Under the pieces are notes generated by a model that worked only from the letters and a program-made list of their open reading frames with translations, made no database searches and was not told the origin of the DNA. From contig DDRC01000042.1 in assembly GCA_002342985.1 (NCBI GenBank), positions 547 to 12,895 of the forward strand: 12,349 nucleotides of DNA, in the 5' to 3' direction. This DNA comes from Flavobacteriales bacterium UBA2426 (GTDB taxonomy: Bacteria; Bacteroidota; Bacteroidia; Flavobacteriales_F; PHOS-HE28). This document shows positions 7,162-12,349 of this stretch, in pieces (the stretch's first letter is position 1; the number at the start of each line of letters is the position of its first letter). Made by a program: the position numbers and the translations under genes.

Positions 7162-8163
7162 ATGAAAGTCGCGGTCGTAGGCGCCACCGGCCTCGTGGGT
7201 GGCATCATGCTCAAGGTGCTCGAGGAGCGCCGCTTCCCCTTGGATGAACTGCTGGCCGTGGCCAGTGAGCGCAGCGTGGGCAAAGCGGTCCGGTTCAGGG
7301 GCAAGGAGGTGCCCGTGGTGGGTATGGAAGCCGCCATCGCGGCGCGACCCGATGTGGCGCTGTTCTCCGCCGGTGGGGCCACTTCGCTCGAATGGGCCCC
7401 GCGCTTCGCCAAGGCCGGCTGCACCGTGATCGACAACAGCAGCGCCTGGCGGATGATGCCGGACAAGAAGCTGATCGTGCCCGAGATCAACGGCCACCTG
7501 CTGCGGCCAGAGGACCGCATCATCGCGAACCCCAACTGCAGCACCATCCAGCTGGTGATGGCACTCGCTCCTCTGCACCGGGCCTATACTGCGAGGCGCG
7601 TGGTGGTCTCCACCTACCAGAGCGTGACCGGCACCGGGATAGTGGCCGTACGGCAGCTGGAGAATGAACGCGCCGGCGTCCAGGGCGAGATGGCCTATCC
7701 CTTCCGGATCGACCGCAACGTGATACCCCGGTGCGATGCGTTCCTGGCCAACGGCTACACGAAGGAGGAGATGAAAGTGGTGAACGAGACGCACAAGATC
7801 CTCGACCCCGCCATCCGGGTAACCTGCACGGCCGTGCGCGTTCCTGTGACCGGAGGCCACAGCGAATCGGTGAACGTGGAGTTCGCACGCGAATTCGAGC
7901 TGGACGATGCGAGGCGGCTCCTCCGGGAGGCTCCCGGTGTGCTTCTGCTGGACGATCCGGCAAGGGACGAGTACCCCATGCCCCTGCTGGCCGATGGCCG
8001 CGACGAGGTGCTGGTGGGGCGCATACGCCGCGATGAGAGCCAGCCCTGCACGCTGAACCTCTGGATCGTCGCCGATAATCTGCGGAAAGGCGCCGCTACC
8101 AATGCCGTGCAGATCGCCGAGCTGGTGGTGGGGGCCGGGGCGCCGATGGTTGTCGGGGCCTGA
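7162..8163 (+). CDS. asd: Aspartate-semialdehyde dehydrogenase
   Basis: The protein has 333 residues, the family's usual length. It reduces L-aspartyl-4-phosphate with NADPH to L-aspartate 4-semialdehyde in the cytoplasm, the branch point for lysine/diaminopimelate, threonine, methionine and isoleucine. The N-terminal Rossmann motif GATGLVGG (7-14), SAGGATS (69-75), DNSSAWR (91-97), the nucleophile Cys126 in NPNCSTIQ, YQSVTGTG (152-159), the E-x-x-K substrate segment (EEMKVVNET, 202-210) and the catalytic His233 in VTGGHSESV are all present, so the enzyme should be active. The frame is open far upstream (to 6346), but that part is antisense to the secreted-protein gene. MKVAVVGATG is the standard family start. 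It probably forms a two-gene unit with the outer-membrane gene 31 bp downstream. Confidence 0.96.
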   Translation: MKVAVVGATGLVGGIMLKVLEERRFPLDELLAVASERSVGKAVRFRGKEVPVVGMEAAIAARPDVALFSAGGATSLEWAPRFAKAGCTVIDNSSAWRMMPDKKLIVPEINGHLLRPEDRIIANPNCSTIQLVMALAPLHRAYTARRVVVSTYQSVTGTGIVAVRQLENERAGVQGEMAYPFRIDRNVIPRCDAFLANGYTKEEMKVVNETHKILDPAIRVTCTAVRVPVTGGHSESVNVEFAREFELDDARRLLREAPGVLLLDDPARDEYPMPLLADGRDEVLVGRIRRDESQPCTLNLWIVADNLRKGAATNAVQIAELVVGAGAPMVVGA

Positions 8164-8194
8164 TACCGCAGGCACGACCGAAACCCTTGAATCC

Positions 8195-9109
8195 ATGGAA
8201 AAGCATTTTCTGCTCGCTTTGGCCGGACTTCTGGCCCTGCCAGCGCTCCATGCGCAGGATGAAGGCGCCGCTGCACGGCCGCTGATCGCGGAGGCCTACG
8301 CGGCCGGCCTCGGCTTCACCTTGCGCGAAAGCAGCCTTCCCGCGGCCGATTGGCGCAGCATGCTGCCGGCCTCCTCGCTGCTCCGGGAGGAGCTGCCGGT
8401 GCGTGCCTTCGACTATCCCTGGTACGGCCCCGAGGATGACCGCTTCGATGATGCACCGGGCATGTCCCGGAGCAGCGGTGGCGTCTACCTCGGCATCGGG
8501 CTCGACCTGGACCGTGCGGCATCGTCCGAAGCCCGCTTCACGAAGCTCCTGCGGATCGCGGTCGCTTTCGGCGGCGGGCAGCAGTTCAGCTCCAGCTGGG
8601 GCCGCTCCACCACAGCGGTGTACGACACCCTGGTTTCCCTCTCCACCGGCGACCGCTATGAGCTCGACTCCACTTGGGCAGAGTCCTACATCGCCACCGT
8701 GACACGCTCGCGCATGGCCGTCGACGCCTCCTTCATCCTGAGCCGCAACGCGCGATCGCGCTTCAGCTGGTTCGTTGGCGGCGGGCTCCAGCTCGGCTTC
8801 GCCCACGATGCGCGGGCCACGGTTTGGCATGGCGTCACAACCCGACTGGAGCGCCACGATGGCAGCGATGAAACGGAGCGCACCACGATCGCGGAGGAGT
8901 CATTCCGCCTTGATCCCGCACTTTCGCTCACCGCCTATGGCGTCGTCGGCATCGACTTCAGGCTCGGACGGACGAGCCCGTTCTGGAGCGGCCTCCACCT
9001 TTTCTCGGAGGTGCGGCCGATGCTGCATGCCGGCGCCTACCCTGGGCTGCCAGCGCGATGGAGCCAAGGCACCCAGCAGCTGTTCGGCTTGCGCGTCGAT
9101 ATCCGGTGA
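8195..9109 (+). CDS. Secreted/outer-membrane protein of unknown function
   Basis: The protein has 304 residues from MEKHFLLALAGLLALPALHAQ, a clear type I signal peptide cut after HA (residue 20). The mature part has alternating hydrophobic/polar stretches with many aromatic residues and glycines (GVYLGIGLDLD, RIAVAFGGGQQF, FSWFVGGGLQLGFAH, LTAYGVVGIDFRLG, GLHLFSEVRPML), as expected for transmembrane beta strands, and ends LFGLRVDIR. A small outer-membrane beta-barrel is the likeliest call. No specific family is recognised. It follows asd by 31 bp on the same strand and is probably read from the same promoter, although no functional link to amino-acid synthesis is evident. An in-frame ATG at 8102 lies inside asd and lacks a signal peptide, so it is rejected. 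Confidence 0.8.
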   Translation: MEKHFLLALAGLLALPALHAQDEGAAARPLIAEAYAAGLGFTLRESSLPAADWRSMLPASSLLREELPVRAFDYPWYGPEDDRFDDAPGMSRSSGGVYLGIGLDLDRAASSEARFTKLLRIAVAFGGGQQFSSSWGRSTTAVYDTLVSLSTGDRYELDSTWAESYIATVTRSRMAVDASFILSRNARSRFSWFVGGGLQLGFAHDARATVWHGVTTRLERHDGSDETERTTIAEESFRLDPALSLTAYGVVGIDFRLGRTSPFWSGLHLFSEVRPMLHAGAYPGLPARWSQGTQQLFGLRVDIR

Positions 9110-9110
9110 A

Positions 9111-9143
9111 CCGCGTCGGCGCTACCGCACCGCCTCCACGCGG
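9111..9143. terminator. Possible shared stem-loop at the convergent gene ends
   Basis: CCGCGT (9111-9116) pairs with ACGCGG (9138-9143), and GGCG (9118-9121) pairs with CGCC (9131-9134), with an asymmetric 1/3-nt bulge and a 9-nt loop. It spans the 12-bp gap between two converging stops and enters the last codons of the membrane-protein gene. No T tract follows on either strand, so intrinsic termination is uncertain. Confidence 0.3.
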
Positions 9144-10735
9144 AACAGCCGGTAGCTCGTGTTCGCGTACACCAAACGAGCCCGGCCCGGCGGGGTGAAG
9201 GCCCCGCTGTCCGTCATCGCCACCACCATCAGCGGCCCGGTGAGCAGGGAGTCCGACAGCTCACCCTTGTGGAAGTAGGCAAGCTGCCGCGGCTCGTAGA
9301 TGCTCCGTTCCCGGGTCTCGAAGAAGTGCGCCGCGTAGGTGCGATAGGGCGTGTATACCTGCGCAAGGTGGGCCAGGTCCAGGTCCTGGCTCACGAGCAG
9401 CTCCTCGCTGCGGTGCAGCTGGCGCAAAGCACCCAGCGCTTCACGGCCATCGGGCGTGAGCCAAACGGATTGCGCCGTTGCCCTCAGCTGGCGGCCGATC
9501 TGCGTGCCGAAGAAGAGCGCATTGTCCAATAGCAGCGCCACGGTGGCCACACCGATGAGCGCAGCCGCCGCCATCCTTCCGCGTGACCGGCACCAAGGCA
9601 GCGCCTCGGTGAGCAGCCATGGCGCACCCATGAGGAACAGCGCCGACCAGACATAGCCGCGGGCGAAGTGCACCGGTTGGTGGGGCTCCACGGCGAACTC
9701 GTGGTTCTCGAGCATGAAGTTGACCACCGCCATCACGGCCAGGAGGCGATGAGCGGGTTGGCCGAGGAAGGCAAGCGTGCGTGAGGGGGTACGCAGGTTC
9801 GCCATCGTCATGAGCGCGACAAGCGCATAGGCTGGAATGAAGGCTTGCGCGGAAAGCGTCCATGCCAGCTGGATGGAACCCACCAGCTCCGGATTGGCAT
9901 GGGCGGGCACCCAGACGAAGAAATACCAGGCGCAGGAGGCGGCGGTGACGGCAAGCCAAGCGATGAATCCAACCGGGACGGAGCGGTTGCGCACATAGAA
10001 GCGCTCCAGCGTGGACCAGGTGATGGATATCGCCAGCAAGCCGACTCCGGCGAAGGGGTGCGACCAGGCGAGCAAGGCCGCAACCGCGCCGGCCATCCAG
10101 AAGCGACCGCGTACCATGAGCAGCAGTGCCGCGAAGAGCATGAAATGGTAGTAGGCCTCGTTGGGGTAGATGAGATTGCGGCCCAGATTGAGGAACCACC
10201 AGCCGAAGGCGGGGTCGATCTCGAAGAGGTACTCCGCGAGGCCGAGGCCGCGCGCGCCCTTCATCCAGCCGTACGCCGCACCTGCCAGGCAGAGCAATCC
10301 CCCACCCCACACGAAGAGCAGCTGCCCCCAGCGGCGCACGCCGCCCTGCACGCTGACGACCGTATCGAAGAGCGCCATGAATACCCGGATGGCCAGGACA
10401 CCGAAGACCGCCCCGAACAGCACGAAGAGCAGGCCGGGGTCGATCCCCGTGATGCGCCAAACGATGGAGAGGGCCCACAGGTGCACCTGCACCAGGGTGG
10501 GCTCGGCATACGGCACCCGCTCACGGGGCAGTGCGTAGAGCAGGCCGCTGCTCGAGCCGTCAATATACTCCCGCGCGCTGGCCATGTACGACGGCTGGTC
10601 GTACTGGATGAAGCCGGTGCCGATGCGGTCCGACTCCCACCATCCGGCTGCGAAATGCGCGCCATAGACCAATGCTATCGGGGCATAAAGCAGCAGGGCG
10701 AAGGCCCATTCGCGCCACGCGAACCGTGCGGTCAT
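9122..10735 (-). CDS. Polytopic membrane protein, possibly GT-C-fold glycosyltransferase-like
   Basis: The protein has 537 residues from MTARFAWREW. About ten hydrophobic segments can be seen, for example ~11-31, 102-122, 137-156, 196-208, 212-224, 230-242, 256-276, 297-312, 362-378 and 388-408, followed by a ~125-residue soluble C-terminal part (~410-537). The loop after the first membrane segment carries GFIQYDQPSYMASAREY (41-57), an acidic-loop arrangement like the first external loop of GT-C glycosyltransferases that use polyprenyl-phosphate sugars. EPHQPVHFARGYVW (350-363) before a late helix is another distinctive segment. No exact family is recognised and catalysis is unproven. The start at 10735 lies 52 bp after lspA; an upstream in-frame ATG at 10822 would overlap lspA and add an Arg-rich antisense-like stretch. 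It is likely cotranscribed with lspA. Confidence 0.8.
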   Translation of the reverse strand: MTARFAWREWAFALLLYAPIALVYGAHFAAGWWESDRIGTGFIQYDQPSYMASAREYIDGSSSGLLYALPRERVPYAEPTLVQVHLWALSIVWRITGIDPGLLFVLFGAVFGVLAIRVFMALFDTVVSVQGGVRRWGQLLFVWGGGLLCLAGAAYGWMKGARGLGLAEYLFEIDPAFGWWFLNLGRNLIYPNEAYYHFMLFAALLLMVRGRFWMAGAVAALLAWSHPFAGVGLLAISITWSTLERFYVRNRSVPVGFIAWLAVTAASCAWYFFVWVPAHANPELVGSIQLAWTLSAQAFIPAYALVALMTMANLRTPSRTLAFLGQPAHRLLAVMAVVNFMLENHEFAVEPHQPVHFARGYVWSALFLMGAPWLLTEALPWCRSRGRMAAAALIGVATVALLLDNALFFGTQIGRQLRATAQSVWLTPDGREALGALRQLHRSEELLVSQDLDLAHLAQVYTPYRTYAAHFFETRERSIYEPRQLAYFHKGELSDSLLTGPLMVVAMTDSGAFTPPGRARLVYANTSYRLFRVEAVR

Positions 10736-10787
10736 GCTGGCCAATGTATGCGCCCCGGGCCTACCCTGTGCGTGGCCTTCGCCGCGC

Positions 10788-11462
10788 CTACGCCTGGCCC
10801 TTCGGTCCGGGGCCGGTGACATCGGCCCCTGACGGGCCCGGCGGCTCGACCGCAGCCTGAGCGGTGTGCTCCACCGGAGCGAAGCGCTGCGCCACTACGA
10901 AGAGCGCGATGCCCACGGTGATCGCCGCATCGGCGATGTTGAACACCGGCTGGAAGAACTCGATGTACTCGCCTCCCCATCCCGGCACCCATTCCGGAAG
11001 GCGTCCTCGCCAAATGGGGAAATGGAACATGTCCACCACGGCGCCATGGAAGAGCGCGGCGTAACCGCCCTCCGCCGGCATGAACACCGCTTTCTGGAAC
11101 GGTGTGCTGGCGCTGAAGATCAGGCCGTAGACGGTGCTGTCGATGATGTTCCCAAGCGCTCCGGCAAGCACCAACGCAACGCTCATCACCTGAAGGCCGT
11201 GCACCCGTTGATGGATCATCCGGCGCAAGGCGTAGCCGATGCCGATGACCGCCACGATCCGCAGCAGGGACAGGGTCAATTTCCCCGCTTCCCCGCCGAA
11301 TTCCATCCCGAACGCCATGCCCCTGTTCTCGATGAAGTGGAGGAAGCCCCAGTCACCGAAGACCGGAACGGACTCGTCATAGTAGAACGACAGCTTGACC
11401 CAGACCTTCAGTGCCTGATCGGCCAGCAGCACGAACAGGATGATGAGGAGGGCGCGCTTCAT
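10788..11462 (-). CDS. lspA: Lipoprotein signal peptidase (signal peptidase II)
   Basis: The protein has 224 residues and is an inner-membrane aspartyl protease that cleaves the signal peptide of prolipoproteins after lipidation. Conserved elements are visible in order: ADQALK (14-19), FIENRGMAFGM (43-53), GALGNIIDS (101-109), AVVDMF (141-146) and FNIADAAITVG (174-184). The catalytic aspartates are Asp144 and Asp178. Hydrophobic segments near 5-20, 66-80, 94-110 and 174-192 give the four-helix topology. It is longer than the ~160-170 residues of proteobacterial LspA because of an insert between Asp108 and Asp144 and another between Asp144 and Asp178, which from memory is common in Bacteroidota. 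It also has a hydrophilic Pro/Gly-rich tail of ~28 residues. It lies 65 bp after the DksA-like gene, a neighbour pairing I recall as common in this phylum. Confidence 0.95.
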   Translation of the reverse strand: MKRALLIILFVLLADQALKVWVKLSFYYDESVPVFGDWGFLHFIENRGMAFGMEFGGEAGKLTLSLLRIVAVIGIGYALRRMIHQRVHGLQVMSVALVLAGALGNIIDSTVYGLIFSASTPFQKAVFMPAEGGYAALFHGAVVDMFHFPIWRGRLPEWVPGWGGEYIEFFQPVFNIADAAITVGIALFVVAQRFAPVEHTAQAAVEPPGPSGADVTGPGPKGQA

Positions 11463-11527
11463 CGGTTCTCGAAGGCGGCTTGGCGTTGCGGTGCCGCTGG
11501 GCGTGCCCGCATTGCGCCGAGCAAGGC

Positions 11528-12349
11528 CTAGCTGCCCATCTGCTGCTTGGCCTCGATGCTCAGCGTAGCATGCGGAACAAGGCGCAGGCGCTCCTTGCTG
11601 ATCAGACGGCCGGTGACGCGGCAGATACCGTAGGTCTTATTGCGGATGCGCAGCAGTGCGTCCTCCAGGTGCTTGATGAACTTCTCCTGGCGGGCGGCCA
11701 GCTGGGCGGTCTCCTCGCGGCTAAGCGTCTCGCTGCCGTCTTCGATCATCTTGAAGGAGGGGCTGGTGTCGTCCGTCCCGTTGTTGTCCGTATTGGCCAG
11801 GGTCTGCTTCAGCAGGTCGTAGTCCTTGCGGGCTTCCTCGAGCTTCTTGAGGATCAGCTCCTTGAATTCCGCAAGCTCCTCATCGCTGTAACGCACCTTG
11901 TCGGCGCTCTCCAGGGTGGACACCTGTTTCTTCACCACAGGAGCGGCCATCGGCCGCACAGGCGCGGAAACCTGGGTCACCAACGGCTTGTCTGCCGCCT
12001 TGGCAGCATACTCCTTCGCTTCCTTCTTCACGTCCTTCTTCACGGGTTTGGGTTTGGCCACTGGGGCCGGTTTTGCCGCAGGCTTCGCAGCGATGGGCGA
12101 GGTTTTGGGTGCCGGAGCCGGTTTTGGTGCAGGGGTCGGTTTGGAGACGGCCTTCACCACAGGTTTCGGTACCGGCTTTGCGACCGGCTTCTTCGTAGCG
12201 ACAGCAGAAGCCTTTTTGGCAACCGGCTTCACCGGAGCCTTCGGAACGGGCTTCTTCGCCACCGGCTTGGCAGCAGGTTTCTTCACCGCCGGCTTCTTGG
12301 CGACCACTTTCTTCGGCGCTGGCTTCTTCACGACCGGCTTGGCCGCTTT
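11528..12349 (-). CDS. DksA/TraR-family protein with long Lys/Ala/Pro-rich N-terminal tail (5' end beyond window)
   Basis: The frame is open to the right edge, so the start is missing; 273 residues are visible, numbered here from the edge. Residues 1 to ~150 are a low-complexity basic tail built of PVAKKP/KPAAKP-like units, like histone H1 tails. Residues ~154-273 are the conserved domain: a coiled-coil (YSDEELAEFKELILKKLEEA and LSREETAQLAARQEKFIKHL) with the turn NNGTDDTSPSFK, then KTYGICRVTGRLISKERL and VPHATLSIEAK. The zinc motif C-x2-C-x17-C-x2-C of DksA is reduced to Cys243, with Thr, Ser and Ala at the other three exactly spaced positions. DksA-family proteins act on RNA polymerase through its secondary channel; whether this form does is inferred. 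A GTG at 12331 lies within the tail and is not a convincing start. Upstream of this gene in Bacteroidota one often finds ileS, which would be outside the window. Confidence 0.88.
   Translation of the reverse strand, partial: KAAKPVVKKPAPKKVVAKKPAVKKPAAKPVAKKPVPKAPVKPVAKKASAVATKKPVAKPVPKPVVKAVSKPTPAPKPAPAPKTSPIAAKPAAKPAPVAKPKPVKKDVKKEAKEYAAKAADKPLVTQVSAPVRPMAAPVVKKQVSTLESADKVRYSDEELAEFKELILKKLEEARKDYDLLKQTLANTDNNGTDDTSPSFKMIEDGSETLSREETAQLAARQEKFIKHLEDALLRIRNKTYGICRVTGRLISKERLRLVPHATLSIEAKQQMGS
12020..12349 (-). repeat. Degenerate coding repeat for the Lys/Pro/Ala tail
   Basis: This is the densest part of the tail-coding region. Imperfect units such as GGCTTCTTC and GACCGGCTT recur on the plus strand every 9-30 bp, encoding alternating KKP, KPV and AAK units on the minus strand. 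Units are diverged at third positions, so selection on composition rather than recent copying is likely. The repeat continues past the window edge. Confidence 0.7.

Noticed and set aside
7060..8196. 379-codon upstream extension of the secreted-protein frame
   Set aside because: It is antisense to asd and precedes a clear signal peptide; GC-rich codon usage keeps the opposite frame free of stops.
12329..12331. GTG as the start of the DksA-like gene
   Set aside because: The frame remains open to the window edge with the same K/P/A-rich composition, so the true start is probably outside.
1..12349. CRISPR, tRNA/rRNA, insertion sequence, toxin-antitoxin or phage genes
   Set aside because: No regularly spaced direct repeats, cloverleaf-like sequences, transposase or integrase motifs, or small paired ORFs were recognised.

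Overview
The window reads as an ordinary chromosomal segment of a GC-rich member of the Bacteroidota, most likely a Flavobacteriales-type lineage. This is inferred from four things: a secreted lamin-tail-domain protein with a FlgD-like C-terminal module, an enlarged LspA, a DksA/TraR-family protein of the Bacteroidota type with a degenerate zinc site, and the absence of clear Shine-Dalgarno sequences before most starts. Coding is dense. No tRNA, rRNA, CRISPR array, transposase, integrase or phage gene was seen. Two genes run off the window: a PLP decarboxylase at the left edge and the DksA-like gene at the right edge.

Left block (1-4323, all minus strand). In transcription order it holds a GABA-type class III aminotransferase, a 122-bp inverted-repeat element, a nitrilase-superfamily amidohydrolase, a small VOC-fold protein with a basic tail, and the N-terminal half of an Orn/Lys/Arg decarboxylase. 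An aminotransferase, an amidase and a decarboxylase together suggest amino-acid or polyamine turnover, for example of GABA, 5-aminovalerate, agmatine or putrescine. The exact substrates cannot be read from the sequence.

Middle block (4429-9109). A large secreted protein (minus strand) is divergent from asd, the aspartate-semialdehyde dehydrogenase of Lys/Thr/Met/DAP biosynthesis. The ~100-bp gap between them carries a long GC-rich inverted repeat and candidate Bacteroidota-type -7 elements. Behind asd, 31 bp away on the same strand, is a secreted or outer-membrane protein of unknown function.

Right block (9122-12349, all minus strand). In transcription order it holds a DksA/TraR-like regulator with a very long Lys/Ala/Pro-rich tail, lspA (lipoprotein signal peptidase) and a polytopic membrane protein that may be a GT-C-like glycosyltransferase. 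The last gene converges on the outer-membrane gene with only 12 bp between the stops.

I did not find a clearly new multi-gene defence or mobile system. The points most worth a second look are the DksA-like protein, where three of four zinc cysteines are replaced at exact spacing and the domain is fused to a histone-H1-like tail; the inverted pair of CACAGAGG-type repeats between two genes; and the inverted repeat in the asd divergent promoter region.
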